Assembly (NCBI RefSeq): GCF_002188465.1
Contig: NZ_NINW01000030.1
Span: 33,284-97,283, forward strand
DNA length: 64,000 nucleotides
Direction: 5' to 3'
From: Pigmentiphaga sp. NML080357
Lineage (GTDB): Bacteria; Pseudomonadota; Gammaproteobacteria; Burkholderiales; Burkholderiaceae_B
Of this stretch, positions 51,524 to 61,415 are shown piece by piece. The notes under the pieces are model-generated. The model saw only the letters and a program-made list of their open reading frames with translations, did no database searches and was not told the origin of the DNA. The position numbers were made by a program, and so were the translations under genes. Positions within the stretch are counted from its first letter, which is position 1, and every line of letters begins with the position of its first letter.

Positions 51524-54373
51524 ATGGCCAGAAAACAATGCCAAGTCTGCGGCCAGCCCGCCACGGTGCGGGTGGAAGCCAATCTCAATGGTCGCCACAG
51601 CACCATGCTGTTGTGTGACGATCACTATCGCCAACTGGTGCGCCAGCAAAAGCGCACCGTCTCACCGCTGGAAGCCTTGTTCGGCTCGCGCAGCGGGCTG
51701 TTCGAAGACTTCCTTGGCAGCGACTTCTTCCGCATCGGTGACGACGCACCGTCCATGGCGGCCGATACCGACGAGGTCGTCGATGCCTCGTTCGGCGAAC
51801 CCGCCCCGGCCGGTACGGGCACCGCGCGCCGTCGCGGCAGTGGGCTCGCCAGCCGTATCAGCGAACAGTCCGAGGCCCTATTGCAGGAGGCCGCCCGACA
51901 CGCTGCAGAGTTCGGGCGCGCCGAAGTCGATACCGAACACCTGCTGCTGGCGCTATCCGACAGCGACGTGGTCAAGACCATCCTGGGGCAGTTCAGGATC
52001 AAGGTCGATGACCTCAAGCGACAGATCGAATCCGAAGCCAAGCGCGGCGACAAGCCGTCCGAGGGCGAGATCGGCGTGTCGCCCCGGGTCAAGGACGCGC
52101 TCAGCCGTGCTTTCGTGGCCTCCAACGAACTCGGCCACTCTTATGTCGGGCCGGAGCATTTCCTGATCGGGCTGGCCGAGGAAGGCGAAGGTTTGGCGGC
52201 CAACCTGCTGCGCCGTTACGGCCTCACGCCGCAAGCGCTGCGCCAGCAGGTAAGCAAGGTGGTCGGCAAAGGTGCCGAGGATGGCCGCGCCGAGACGCCG
52301 ACCAACACGCCCGAGCTGGATAAATACTCGCGAGACCTCACCAAAATGGCGCGCGAGGGCAAGCTCGATCCGGTTATCGGCCGCGCGCAGGAGATCGAGA
52401 CCACCATCGAGGTGCTGGCCCGGCGCAAGAAAAACAATCCGGTGCTGATCGGCGAGCCCGGCGTCGGCAAGACCGCCATCGTCGAAGGGCTGGCGCAGCG
52501 CATGGTGGCCGGCGAAGTGCCTGAGACGCTGCGTGACAAGCGCCTGGTCGAACTCAACATCAATGCCATGGTGGCCGGCGCCAAGTACCGCGGCGAGTTC
52601 GAGGAGCGCGTGCAGAAGGTACTCAAGGAAGTGACCGAGCACCAGGGGGAGCTGATTCTCTTCATCGACGAGGTGCACACCATCGTCGGTGCCGGCCAGG
52701 GTGGCGGCGAAGGCGGGCTGGACGTGGCCAACGTGTTCAAGCCGATGATGGCGCGCGGCGAACTGAACCTGATCGGCGCCACCACGCTCAACGAGTATCA
52801 GAAGTACATCGAGAAGGACGCCGCGCTGGAGCGTCGCTTCCAGCCGGTGATGGTGCCCGAGCCGACGGTAGCGCAGACCATGATGATCCTGCGCGGCCTG
52901 CGCGACACCTTCGAGGCGCACCACAAGGTCAGCATCACCGAGGATGCGATCATCGCCGCCGCCGAGTTGTCGGACCGCTACATCACCGCGCGCTTTTTGC
53001 CTGACAAGGCCATCGACCTGCTCGACCAGGCGGCCGCACGCGTGAAGCTGTCGGCCACGGCCCGCCCGGTGGCGGTGCAAGAGCTGGAGTCCGAACTGCA
53101 CCAGCTGCGGCGTGAGCAGGACTATGTGGCCTCGCGCAAGCAGTACGACAAGGCCGCCGAGCTGGGCAAGCGCATCGAGGCCAAGGAGACTGAACTCAAG
53201 AAGCTCGTCGAGGAATGGGAACGCGAGCGCGCCTCGGGCAGCGCCGAAGTCAAGGCCGAGCATGTCGCGCAGATCGTCTCGCGCCTGACCGGCATTCCGG
53301 TCAACGAGCTGACGGTGGAAGAACGCGAGAAACTGTTGCACCTGGAGCAGCGGCTGCACGAGCGCCTGGTAGGCCAGGACGAAGCGGTGCGCGCGGTAGC
53401 CGATGCCGTGCGTCTGTCGCGGGCGGGGCTGCGCGAGGGCAGCAAGCCGGTTGCTACTTTCCTGTTCCTCGGACCGACCGGCGTGGGCAAGACCGAGCTC
53501 GCCAAGGCGCTGGCCGAGTCGATCTATGGCGATGAAGGTGCGCTGCTGCGCATCGACATGTCCGAGTACGGTGAACGCCATACCGTGGCACGCCTGGTGG
53601 GCGCGCCTCCGGGCTATGTGGGCTATGACGAGGGGGGGCAGCTCACCGAGAAAGTGCGGCGCAAACCCTACAGCGTGTTGTTGCTCGATGAGATCGAAAA
53701 AGCGCACCCCGACGTCTACAACATCCTGCTGCAGGTATTCGACGACGGGCGGCTCACCGACGGCAAGGGCCGGGTGGTGGATTTCACCAATACCATCATC
53801 ATCGCCACCTCGAACTTGGGCTCGGACATCATCCAGCGTCGGCTGAAGGCCCGTGGCGCCGCCGGCGAGGAATACGAGAAGACCAAGTCCGAGGTGATGG
53901 ACGTGCTGCGCGGACACTTCCGCCCCGAGTTCCTCAACCGCATCGACGAGATCATCGTCTTCCATGCGCTGGGCAAGGAGGAGATCCGCCATATCGTCGG
54001 CCTGCAGCTCGATCGTGTGGCCCGCAACGCCGCCAGCCAGGGCGTGACGTTGACCTTCGACCAGACCTTGATCGACCACTTCGCGGAGGAAGGCTACAAA
54101 CCCGAGTTCGGCGCGCGCGAGCTCAAGCGGCTGATCCGCAGCGAGCTGGAAACCGCGCTGGCGCGCGAGATGCTGGGTGGCGGTATCGGCAAGGGCGATC
54201 ACGCCAGCGCCCGCTGGGACGACAAGGCCGAGCGGGTGGTTTTCGAGCGCAAGGAGCCACCAGTGAAGCCGGTCGAGCCTGAAAAGCCTGATGCCGCGAA
54301 AGTGGCAGAGGCGCCGTCGAGCGACGAAAGCAAGGCGACGCGCAAGAAAAAGCCGGCGGGCGGCGAATCTTGA
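51524..54373 (+). CDS. clpK: ClpK (ClpG) stand-alone AAA+ disaggregase
   Basis: A 949-residue Hsp100-family ATPase, the exact length class of ClpK/ClpG. The N-terminal zinc-binding motif (Cys6, Cys9, Cys31, His34) is the feature that separates ClpG from ClpB/ClpC and helps it bind aggregates. A Clp N-domain follows, then AAA1 with Walker A GEPGVGKT (about residue 310) and a coiled-coil M-domain ([20 protein letters not shown] region). AAA2 has Walker A GPTGVGKT (about residue 650) and the D2-small domain. The charged tail ends [13 protein letters not shown]. ClpK confers extreme heat tolerance and needs no DnaK. It follows hsp20 by 93 bp. Confidence 0.96.
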   Translation: MARKQCQVCGQPATVRVEANLNGRHSTMLLCDDHYRQLVRQQKRTVSPLEALFGSRSGLFEDFLGSDFFRIGDDAPSMAADTDEVVDASFGEPAPAGTGTARRRGSGLASRISEQSEALLQEAARHAAEFGRAEVDTEHLLLALSDSDVVKTILGQFRIKVDDLKRQIESEAKRGDKPSEGEIGVSPRVKDALSRAFVASNELGHSYVGPEHFLIGLAEEGEGLAANLLRRYGLTPQALRQQVSKVVGKGAEDGRAETPTNTPELDKYSRDLTKMAREGKLDPVIGRAQEIETTIEVLARRKKNNPVLIGEPGVGKTAIVEGLAQRMVAGEVPETLRDKRLVELNINAMVAGAKYRGEFEERVQKVLKEVTEHQGELILFIDEVHTIVGAGQGGGEGGLDVANVFKPMMARGELNLIGATTLNEYQKYIEKDAALERRFQPVMVPEPTVAQTMMILRGLRDTFEAHHKVSITEDAIIAAAELSDRYITARFLPDKAIDLLDQAAARVKLSATARPVAVQELESELHQLRREQDYVASRKQYDKAAELGKRIEAKETELKKLVEEWERERASGSAEVKAEHVAQIVSRLTGIPVNELTVEEREKLLHLEQRLHERLVGQDEAVRAVADAVRLSRAGLREGSKPVATFLFLGPTGVGKTELAKALAESIYGDEGALLRIDMSEYGERHTVARLVGAPPGYVGYDEGGQLTEKVRRKPYSVLLLDEIEKAHPDVYNILLQVFDDGRLTDGKGRVVDFTNTIIIATSNLGSDIIQRRLKARGAAGEEYEKTKSEVMDVLRGHFRPEFLNRIDEIIVFHALGKEEIRHIVGLQLDRVARNAASQGVTLTFDQTLIDHFAEEGYKPEFGARELKRLIRSELETALAREMLGGGIGKGDHASARWDDKAERVVFERKEPPVKPVEPEKPDAAKVAEAPSSDESKATRKKKPAGGES

Positions 54374-54390
54374 GTCATGGGGAGGCTGTC

Positions 54391-55821
54391 GTGTCCGACC
54401 CCAACGGGCTGACATGGGCAGCCAGCCTCGTGTCGCTGGCGGTCGCTATCCCCACAGCGGGGCACGCGGTCATCTACAAGCGTGACCCGCGCTCGGCCAC
54501 GCTGTGGGTGCTGCTGATCGCGTTGTTGCCGCTGGGCGGTTCGCTGCTGTATGGGCTGTTCGGCATCAACCGTTACCAGCGGCGGGCGCGGCGGCTGTTT
54601 CCGGGGGCAGATCCTGCTGTTCGGCAGGACCTCGCGCCTACGATGCCCCAGGCCGTATCGGCGCCGTTTGCCGGCCTGGCGCACCTGGTGGGACGTGCCA
54701 CCGGCCAGTCGCTGACCAGCGGCAACCGCATCGAGCCGCTTGTCGATGGCGAGCAGGCCTACCCGGCCATGCTCGCCGCCATCGAATCGGCGCGGTACAG
54801 CGTCGCGCTGGCTTCGTACATCTTCGACAGCCAAGGCATCGGGGCGCAGTTCGTCGATGCGCTGCGCCGGGCTCATGAGCGCGGCGTGCAAGTGCGGGTG
54901 CTGATCGACGACGTCTATGCCCGCTGGAGGCCCCGCAGCGCCTACCGCGCCTTGCAACGCGCCGGCGTTCCGGCGGCGACGTTCAACCCGACGTTGATTC
55001 CCGCGCGCCTGCATGCCGCGCATCTGCGCAATCACCGCAAGCTGCTGGTGATCGATGGCGAGACGGGTTTCACCGGCGGCATGAACATCTTCAGCCCGTA
55101 TTGGCGGCCCGATGCGCCGGAGCAGGCCTGTCACGATTTGCACTTTCGTCTGCGCGGGCCGGTGGTTGCGCATCTGATGCGGTGCTTCACCGACGATTGG
55201 TGCGATACCACGGGCGAGCGGCTCAACGAGGGTTTCTGGGGCGAACCGCCCGCAACGGCTGATGAGCAAGGAACCTCTTGGGCGCGCGGCATCGAGGCCG
55301 GTCCCGATGAGGCCCTGGACCGGCTGCGCTGGACCTTCATGGGCGCTTTGAGCGCGGCGAAGCATTCGGTGCGCATCTGGACACCTTACTTCGTGCCCGA
55401 TCAGCCGATGATCGCGGCGCTGAGCACGGCCGCGTTGCGCGGCGTGCGCGTCGAGGTGCTGACGCCCGCAAACGGCGACCATCCCACGGTGCAATGGGCC
55501 GCGCGCGCCCACTACTGGCAGGTGCTGGAGCACGGTGTACGCATCTTCGAACGGCCTGGCCCGTTCGACCACAGCAAGCTGATGCTGATAGACGGCCAGT
55601 GGTGCTGCCTGGGTTCGGCCAATTGGGATGCGCGCAGCCTGCGCCTCAACTTCGAGTTCAATGTGGAGGTGTACGACACCGCGCTGTCTACGCGGCTGGA
55701 ATCCCTTTTTGATGCCGCCCGTGATGCATCGAACGAGATATCGGCCATGGCGTTGCGCGCCCGCCCGCTGGCCATCCGCTTGCGCGACGGGGTGGCCCGT
55801 CTGTTCACCCCCATTCTCTAG
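54391..55821 (+). CDS. cls: Cardiolipin synthase-like phospholipase D-family membrane protein
   Basis: A 476-residue protein with two N-terminal hydrophobic segments (LTWAASLVSLAVAIPTAGHAV and ATLWVLLIALLPLGGSLLYGLFG, in outline) and two HKD motifs: HLRNHRKLLVIDGE in the first PLD domain and FDHSKLMLIDGQW in the second, followed by GSANWDARSLRLNFE. This is the layout of bacterial cardiolipin synthases. A GTG start at 54391 with GGGAGG 6 bp upstream is preferred; an in-frame TTG at 54370 would overlap clpK's stop. Its presence suggests membrane lipid remodelling as part of heat tolerance. Confidence 0.88.
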   Translation: MSDPNGLTWAASLVSLAVAIPTAGHAVIYKRDPRSATLWVLLIALLPLGGSLLYGLFGINRYQRRARRLFPGADPAVRQDLAPTMPQAVSAPFAGLAHLVGRATGQSLTSGNRIEPLVDGEQAYPAMLAAIESARYSVALASYIFDSQGIGAQFVDALRRAHERGVQVRVLIDDVYARWRPRSAYRALQRAGVPAATFNPTLIPARLHAAHLRNHRKLLVIDGETGFTGGMNIFSPYWRPDAPEQACHDLHFRLRGPVVAHLMRCFTDDWCDTTGERLNEGFWGEPPATADEQGTSWARGIEAGPDEALDRLRWTFMGALSAAKHSVRIWTPYFVPDQPMIAALSTAALRGVRVEVLTPANGDHPTVQWAARAHYWQVLEHGVRIFERPGPFDHSKLMLIDGQWCCLGSANWDARSLRLNFEFNVEVYDTALSTRLESLFDAARDASNEISAMALRARPLAIRLRDGVARLFTPIL

Positions 55822-55848
55822 CGGCACGACTTGCGAGGAACATTGCCC

Positions 55849-57732
55849 ATGGAAAAGAAAGATCAATGGAACATTGGCTACTGGATCGTCGCCGGCCTGT
55901 TGCTGCTGACGCTGCAGAACTACTGGCAGGCGGCCAAGACCGTCGAGCCCGTGCCCTACAGCGAATTCGAGAAGGCGCTGGCCGAGGGGCGCGTCGCCGA
56001 AGTGCTGGTGTCGGACCGCACGGTCACCGGGCGCCTGAAATCGCCGGACAGCCGGGGCAAGACCACCATCGTGGCCACTCGCGTCGAACCCGACCTGGCC
56101 GAGCGGCTGTCCAAGTACGACGTGCCTTACGCGCGGGTGGTGGAAAGCACCTGGCTGCGTGATGTGCTCTCCTGGATTCTGCCGGCGGTGGCCTTCTTCG
56201 GCGTCTGGTTCTTCCTGTTCCGCCGCTTCGCCGAGAAGCAGGGCATGGGTGGCTTCCTGAGCATCGGCAAGAGCCGTGCCAAGGTATTCATGGAGAAGAA
56301 CACTGGCGTGACCTTTGCCGATGTCGCTGGCGTCGATGAAGCCAAGGCGGAGTTGGTTGAGATCGTCGATTTCCTGAAAAACCCGCAGGATTACGGCCGC
56401 CTCGGCGCGCGCATCCCGAAAGGTGTGTTGCTGGTTGGCCCGCCCGGCACGGGCAAGACCCTGCTGGCCAAGGCCGTCGCGGGCGAGGCCGGGGTACCGT
56501 TCTTTTCCATCTCAGGCTCGGAGTTCGTCGAGATGTTCGTCGGCGTGGGTGCAGCGCGCGTGCGCGACCTGTTCGAGCAGGCCCGCGGGCAGGCGCCGGC
56601 CATCATCTTCATCGACGAGCTCGATGCGCTGGGCCGCGCGCGCGGCGTCGGCGGCCCCATCGGCGGCCACGACGAGCGCGAGCAGACCCTCAACCAGCTG
56701 CTCACGGAGATGGACGGCTTCGACAGCTCGGTCGGGCTGATCATCCTCGCCGCCACCAACCGCCCCGAAATCCTCGACCAGGCGCTGCTGCGCGCCGGTC
56801 GCTTCGACCGTCAGGTGCTGGTGGACCGGCCCGACAAGAAAGGACGGCTGGACATCCTGAAAGTCCACGTCAAGAAGGTGACGCTGGCTCAGGATATCGA
56901 TCTCGAACAGGTGGCTGCGCTGACCACGGGCTTTTCGGGTGCAGACCTCGCGAACCTGGTCAACGAGGCCGCGCTGGCCGCGACCCGGCGCAAAGCGTCC
57001 GCCGTGGAGTTGCAGGATTTCACCGCCGCCATCGAGCGCATCGTGGCGGGCCTGGAGAAGAAGAACCGAGTGCTCAATCCCAAGGAGCGGGAAACCGTGG
57101 CCTATCACGAGATGGGCCATGCGCTGGTGGCGCTGGCGCTGCCCGGCACCGACCCCGTGCACAAGATCTCAATCATCCCGCGCGGCATCGGCGCGCTGGG
57201 CTACACGCTGCAACGCCCCACCGAAGACCGCTTCCTGATGACGCGCGCCGATCTGGAACACAAGATCGCCGTGCTGCTGGGCGGTCGTGCGGCCGAGAAG
57301 CTCGTGTTCGGCGAGCTGTCCACCGGGGCTGCCGATGACCTCGCACGGGCCACCGACATTGCCCGCGACATGATCACCCGCTTTGGCATGGACGAAGGAC
57401 TGGGCTACATCGCCTTCGAGGCGCAGCGGCCCCGCTTTCTCGATACACCGGAACTGGCCCAAGGCGGCTGCCGGGTGGCCGAATCGACCCAGGCGCGCAT
57501 CGATCAGGCCATCCGCGACATCGTGATGGGCGTGTTTGATCGTGCATACCGAATTCTCGAAATTAACCGAGAAGTGCTGGAGCGGTGCGCGCGCGAACTG
57601 CTCGCACGGGAAACGCTGGATGAATACAGCATCCGGCAACTGACGCAAGGGCTACAGCTCGAATCCCCATGTCACAGCGGCCCAACTGCCGGAGCCATTA
57701 CTTCCTCTGTGTCCCAAGGAGCCACCTCATGA
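55849..57732 (+). CDS. ftsH: FtsH-type membrane AAA+ zinc metalloprotease of the island
   Basis: A 627-residue membrane-anchored protease. TM1 about residues 10-26, a periplasmic region, TM2 about 106-124. The AAA domain has Walker A GPPGTGKT (about 198-205), Walker [13 protein letters not shown] and the second region of homology ([18 protein letters not shown]). The M41 protease domain has the zinc motif [12 protein letters not shown] (about residue 420) and a third-ligand acidic region further on ([16 protein letters not shown]). It is distinct from the housekeeping ftsH normally beside rlmE. A GAGGAA site precedes the ATG. It overlaps trx by 4 bp. Confidence 0.95.
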   Translation: MEKKDQWNIGYWIVAGLLLLTLQNYWQAAKTVEPVPYSEFEKALAEGRVAEVLVSDRTVTGRLKSPDSRGKTTIVATRVEPDLAERLSKYDVPYARVVESTWLRDVLSWILPAVAFFGVWFFLFRRFAEKQGMGGFLSIGKSRAKVFMEKNTGVTFADVAGVDEAKAELVEIVDFLKNPQDYGRLGARIPKGVLLVGPPGTGKTLLAKAVAGEAGVPFFSISGSEFVEMFVGVGAARVRDLFEQARGQAPAIIFIDELDALGRARGVGGPIGGHDEREQTLNQLLTEMDGFDSSVGLIILAATNRPEILDQALLRAGRFDRQVLVDRPDKKGRLDILKVHVKKVTLAQDIDLEQVAALTTGFSGADLANLVNEAALAATRRKASAVELQDFTAAIERIVAGLEKKNRVLNPKERETVAYHEMGHALVALALPGTDPVHKISIIPRGIGALGYTLQRPTEDRFLMTRADLEHKIAVLLGGRAAEKLVFGELSTGAADDLARATDIARDMITRFGMDEGLGYIAFEAQRPRFLDTPELAQGGCRVAESTQARIDQAIRDIVMGVFDRAYRILEINREVLERCARELLARETLDEYSIRQLTQGLQLESPCHSGPTAGAITSSVSQGATS

Positions 57733-58169
57733 GTGACAGCATTCATATCGTCTGCCCACACTGCCAATCCATCAATCGCGTGCCAGCCAACAAGTTGGCA
57801 GAGAAGCCCAATTGCGGGCGGTGCCAGCACCCGCTGTTCACCGGAGAACCCATTGATCTGACCACAGCGACCTTCGCCCGTCATCTGGAGCGCAGTGACC
57901 TGCCGCTGCTGGTTGACTTTTGGGCGCCGTGGTGCGGACCGTGCAAGATGATGGCGCCGCAGTTCGAGCAGGCAGCCTCCCTGCTTGAACCCAAGGTGAG
58001 GTTGGCCAAGGTAAATACCGAGGCCGAGCCTCACCTGGCCGCCCAGTTCGGTATTCGCAGCATTCCAACCCTGATTTTGTTCCGAGGGGGACATGAGGTT
58101 GCACGTCAGGCGGGCGCCACGGGCGCGCAGGACATTATGCGCTGGGTGGCTTCGCAATTGCCCCGATGA
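57729..58169 (+). CDS. trx: Thioredoxin with N-terminal zinc ribbon (TrxC-like)
   Basis: A 146-residue Trx2-type protein. The N-terminus carries a four-Cys zinc ribbon ([19 protein letters not shown]... NCGRC), and the thioredoxin domain has the active site [14 protein letters not shown] and the cis-Pro [11 protein letters not shown]. Zinc-ribbon thioredoxins double as redox-sensitive chaperones. The start overlaps the ftsH stop (ATGA), so translation is coupled. This gene is a constant member of LHR/TLPQC islands. Confidence 0.95.
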   Translation: MSDSIHIVCPHCQSINRVPANKLAEKPNCGRCQHPLFTGEPIDLTTATFARHLERSDLPLLVDFWAPWCGPCKMMAPQFEQAASLLEPKVRLAKVNTEAEPHLAAQFGIRSIPTLILFRGGHEVARQAGATGAQDIMRWVASQLPR

Positions 58170-58244
58170 TTCAGGTGCAATCGAGTCGTCTTCTCGGACT
58201 CCCCGTTCCATTAACGTTTCATTGAAAGAGAGAGCGCAACGCTT

Positions 58245-58715
58245 ATGCATAAAGAATCTGGCCACACGGCCCTTGACAAGATGCGCTCCCAGTGGCGGTT
58301 GATGACGGTTTACGAGCGCTTCGAGCAGGTCGTTGCCATCACGCTTTCGGGCGTCATCGCGTTGGTAATTGTGATTGCGCTGATTCAGTTGATTCGGCTG
58401 GTGTTCACACTGCTCGTCATGGATGCGCTGAATCCACTGGATCATAAGGTTTTCCAGCTGGTGTTCGGTGCCACCATGACGCTGCTGATCGCCATGGAAT
58501 TCAAGCATTCGATCGTCAAAGTGGCTCTGCGCAAGGAAAGCATCATCCAGGTCAAGACCGTCATTCTGATCGCGATCCTGGCACTGGCCCGCAAGTTCAT
58601 CATCCTAGAACCCGACGTTGATCCTGCCAAAGTGGCCGCGCTGGCGGGGACGGTACTGGCCTTGGGTCTGATCTATTGGCTCATGCGTGAACGCGATGAC
58701 CGCAAGAGCGAGTAA
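58245..58715 (+). CDS. psiE: PsiE-family phosphate-starvation-inducible membrane protein
   Basis: A 156-residue inner-membrane protein with about four helices: VVAITLSGVIALVIVIALIQ, RLVFTLLVMDAL, VFGATMTLLIAMEF and a C-terminal VAALAGTVLALGLIYWLM. The signature FKHSIVKVALRKESIIQVKTVILIAILALARKFIILE (in outline) is PsiE-specific. Biochemical function is unknown, but psiE is part of the heat-resistance loci core. The GAAAGAGAG region upstream of 58245 is a moderate ribosome site. A 75-bp gap separates it from trx. Confidence 0.92.
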   Translation: MHKESGHTALDKMRSQWRLMTVYERFEQVVAITLSGVIALVIVIALIQLIRLVFTLLVMDALNPLDHKVFQLVFGATMTLLIAMEFKHSIVKVALRKESIIQVKTVILIAILALARKFIILEPDVDPAKVAALAGTVLALGLIYWLMRERDDRKSE

Positions 58716-58722
58716 TGGAGGC

Positions 58723-59688
58723 ATGACCCCCTATGGTCTAGTCGGCCGACACGATGCCAGGTCGAGGCACCGCTGGCTCAATCGCTTTCAAACCGCGCTG
58801 CTGGTTTTGACCCTGGTGGGGATCGCAGCTGCCGCTGGCAGTCTGCTGTTCGGCGAGATTGGCCTTTGGCTGGCACTGGCAACATGCGCATTGACCCTGC
58901 TGATCGAACCTGTCGCCGCCTCCGCGATGACCTTGCGTCTGTATGGCGCCCGTCCCTTGCGCCCTGATGAAGCCCCCGCAATCTGGTCGTTGCTGCGAGC
59001 GCTCGCAGCTCGCGCAGGATTGCCGAACACGCCGGTTCCGTACTATGTGCCCAGCGACATCGTCAATGCCTTTGCCACCGGCTCCAGGCGCCTTGCCTCC
59101 ATTGCCCTCACCGATGGCCTGTTCCGCAGCCTGAGTATGCGCGAACTGCAAGCCGTGCTGGCGCATGAAGTCGCGCACATCGCTCAAGAAGATCTTCGTG
59201 TCATGGGCTTGGCCGATTCGATCAGCCGGCTCACGAACCTGCTGGCGTTGTTGGGTCAGGTCGCGCTCCTGATCAGCATGCCAGCCTTGCTGGTCGGTGC
59301 AGCAGAAATTAACTGGATTGGCTTACTGTTGTTGGCCGCTTCGCCGCAACTGGCACTGCTCGCACAGTTGGGTCTGTCACGTGTGCGAGAGTTCGATGCC
59401 GACCGGATGGCAGTAGAGCTGACGGGAGATCCGCACGGGCTCGCCTCGGCGCTGGCGAAGATCGAGCGGGTGAGCCGCTCGTGGCGAGCCTGGTTGTTGC
59501 CCGGCTGGGGGAATCCCGAACCGTCCTGGTTGCGCACGCATCCGGCGACAGAGGATCGTATCGCGCGCCTGATGGCGTTGGCGCCTCAGCCATCGCAGGC
59601 CCTGCCGTTCCAAACGGAATATCTCGCGCCAAGGTCGTTCGCCCCGATGCGCCCGCCACGCCGGGGCCTGAGCGGCCTTTGGCGCTAA
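58723..59688 (+). CDS. M48-family membrane metalloprotease (HtpX-like)
   Basis: A 321-residue zinc protease. Two N-terminal hydrophobic helices (TALLVLTLVGIAAAAGSLLF, LWLALATCALTLLIEPVAA) and two more after the active site. The zinc motif is LAHEVAHIAQED, and the third ligand Glu is in SRVREFDADRMAVEL, as in HtpX. Start at the ATG at 58723 with AATGGAGG just upstream; it begins 7 bp after the psiE stop. HtpX-type proteases degrade misfolded membrane proteins, complementary to FtsH. Related M48 genes occur in several heat-resistance islands. Confidence 0.9.
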   Translation: MTPYGLVGRHDARSRHRWLNRFQTALLVLTLVGIAAAAGSLLFGEIGLWLALATCALTLLIEPVAASAMTLRLYGARPLRPDEAPAIWSLLRALAARAGLPNTPVPYYVPSDIVNAFATGSRRLASIALTDGLFRSLSMRELQAVLAHEVAHIAQEDLRVMGLADSISRLTNLLALLGQVALLISMPALLVGAAEINWIGLLLLAASPQLALLAQLGLSRVREFDADRMAVELTGDPHGLASALAKIERVSRSWRAWLLPGWGNPEPSWLRTHPATEDRIARLMALAPQPSQALPFQTEYLAPRSFAPMRPPRRGLSGLWR

Positions 59689-59711
59689 ATCACTCGAAAG
59701 GAACCCCCGCC

Positions 59712-60866
59712 ATGGCTTACCACGATCCTTACCCACAACGCCCAGCTCCGGATCATTTCGTCCGGCGGTGGCTCTTCATCACTGCGTGCGTTGCCGCACT
59801 CATGCTGTTCTGGCAGTTCCTGCCCGCCATCGAGGCCTGGTTCAGCCCGCGCCAAGCCGCTGAGCGCACCGTCACGCCGCGTGGCGATCTGGCCGCTGAC
59901 GAACAGGCCACCATCGAACTGTTCGAGAAATCCCGGGCATCGGTGGTCTACATCACGACGTCCCAACTGGTACGAGATGTCTGGACGCGCAACGTCTTTT
60001 CCGTGCCGCGCGGGACGGGTTCGGGTTTCATCTGGGATGACGCCGGTCATGTCGTTACCAACTTTCATGTGATTCAGGGGGCGTCGGAGGCCACTGTCAA
60101 ACTGGCCGACGGCCGCGATTACCAAGCCGCGCTGGTCGGCGTGAGTCCGGCCCACGATATCGCGGTGCTCAAAATCGGCGTCGGTTTCCAGCGCCCGCCC
60201 GCCGTTCCGGTCGGCACCAGCGCAGACCTCAAGGTGGGACAAAAGGTGTTCGCCATCGGCAACCCCTTCGGCCTGGATTGGACACTCACCAACGGCATCG
60301 TGTCCGCGCTCGATCGATCGCTGCCCGGGGAATCTGGCGGAGTGACCATCGAACACCTGATTCAAACCGATGCCGCCATCAACCCCGGCAACTCGGGTGG
60401 GCCGTTGCTCGATTCGGCCGGCCGCCTGATCGGCATCAACACAGCGATCTACAGCCCTTCCGGTGCATCGGCTGGGATCGGCTTCGCCGTGCCGGTGGAC
60501 ACGGTCATGCGTGTGGTGCCACAACTCATCAAGACCGGCAAATACATCCGTCCGGCGCTTGGGATCGAGGTAGACGAGCAGCTCAACCGCCGATTGCAGG
60601 CACTGACCAGTACCCAAGGCGTGTTTGTGCTCCGTGTCGCCCCTGGCTCAGCGGCGCAAAAGGCGGGGCTGAGCGGTATCACCGTTGGCCCCGAAGGCAT
60701 CGTGCCGGGAGACCGTATCACAGGCATAGACGGCGCTCCCGTCGACGATGTCGCCAAACTGCTCGCACGGCTTGACGACCGAAAGGTAGGAGATGTTGTG
60801 GTCTTGTCAGTTGAGCGGGCCGGTAAACCACGGGAAGTGCGAGTGGAGTTGCAACCTGGCGCCTGA
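59712..60866 (+). CDS. degP: DegS-like membrane-anchored trypsin-like serine protease with one PDZ domain
   Basis: A 384-residue HtrA-family protease. A single N-terminal membrane segment (WLFITACVAALMLFWQFL) anchors it to the periplasmic face. The triad is visible: His in VVTNFHVIQGAS (about residue 119), Asp in SPAHDIAVLK (about 149) and Ser in NPGNSGGPLLD (about 228). One PDZ domain follows (GVFVLRVAPGSAAQKAGL...GDRITGIDGAPVDD). One PDZ and a retained anchor make it closer to DegS/HtrA2 than to two-PDZ DegP, although island copies are usually called degP. It is the last gene of the operon. Confidence 0.93.
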   Translation: MAYHDPYPQRPAPDHFVRRWLFITACVAALMLFWQFLPAIEAWFSPRQAAERTVTPRGDLAADEQATIELFEKSRASVVYITTSQLVRDVWTRNVFSVPRGTGSGFIWDDAGHVVTNFHVIQGASEATVKLADGRDYQAALVGVSPAHDIAVLKIGVGFQRPPAVPVGTSADLKVGQKVFAIGNPFGLDWTLTNGIVSALDRSLPGESGGVTIEHLIQTDAAINPGNSGGPLLDSAGRLIGINTAIYSPSGASAGIGFAVPVDTVMRVVPQLIKTGKYIRPALGIEVDEQLNRRLQALTSTQGVFVLRVAPGSAAQKAGLSGITVGPEGIVPGDRITGIDGAPVDDVAKLLARLDDRKVGDVVVLSVERAGKPREVRVELQPGA

Positions 60867-60947
60867 TCTGGAGTTGAGGACTTCTGGGGATCGGCAAAGA
60901 ATAGCGATGGGATGCATGAAGTATTCGCGCCGCAGAAACTCGATGCC

Positions 60948-61415
60948 CTACACTTTGGTGTCCAGTAAGGAAATTTCAGCCTCTCGTCGCGCGAAGAGTC
61001 CCGGCAGCACTTTGCCGCCACCATAGACCCATCGACGCAGCTCTGTTGCGGCTGCACCCCAGTCTCGTTGGTTGATCCGCCGTCGCAGCGTCGAGGTCTG
61101 CAGCCGCCCCGCCCCGAGGTTGAACGTGAAGTCCACGATGGCAGCGAGCCTGCTCTCTGGCTCTGTGGCCAGCACCGGGCAGTAGCGCAGCGTCGCGGCG
61201 AGTGCCGATTGCAGGTCGCGCGCCAGATAGACCTCAGCTTCTGCCTCCGTGATCGGCGAATGCTTGGGATCGCAGAGATGGCCGTACCCAATCGTCCAGA
61301 ACCCTGCTGGGCAGATATAGGGAACGGCAGTGATCTCGATTCCGCGCTTCACCTTACGCTCGAATCCCTCAAAGCGCTTGGCCAGTTCGATGGCCGCCTT
61401 CGGCACCTCGATCAC
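60948..61415 (-). CDS. Phage lysozyme (endolysin), glycoside hydrolase family 24
   Basis: A 155-residue muramidase. The catalytic Glu lies in AKRFEGFERK (about residue 16), followed by CPAGFWTIGYGHL, where the family Asp position is Cys, as in many phage lysozymes of this branch, and the Thr is retained. The C-terminal domain has IVDFTFNLGAGRLQTSTLRRRIN and RRWVYGGGKVLPGLFARREAE, typical of T4-type lysozymes. No signal peptide or SAR anchor, so it needs the holin encoded upstream. The start overlaps the holin stop by 4 bp. Confidence 0.93.
   Translation of the reverse strand: MIEVPKAAIELAKRFEGFERKVKRGIEITAVPYICPAGFWTIGYGHLCDPKHSPITEAEAEVYLARDLQSALAATLRYCPVLATEPESRLAAIVDFTFNLGAGRLQTSTLRRRINQRDWGAAATELRRWVYGGGKVLPGLFARREAEISLLDTKV

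Larger units (their letters stand above)
50400..60900 (+). mobile_element. Protein quality control / heat-resistance island (LHR/TLPQC-type)
   Basis: Nine plus-strand genes in the order HTH, hsp20, clpK, cardiolipin synthase-like, ftsH, trx, psiE, M48 protease, degS-like. The island is bounded by the tRNA-like element on the left and prophage lysis genes on the right. The gene set matches transmissible heat-resistance loci known from Enterobacteriaceae, Pseudomonas and Burkholderiales. Against longer versions it lacks a second small heat-shock gene, yfdX, hdeD and kefB. No integrase or transposase lies inside the window. Edges are approximate. Confidence 0.85.
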
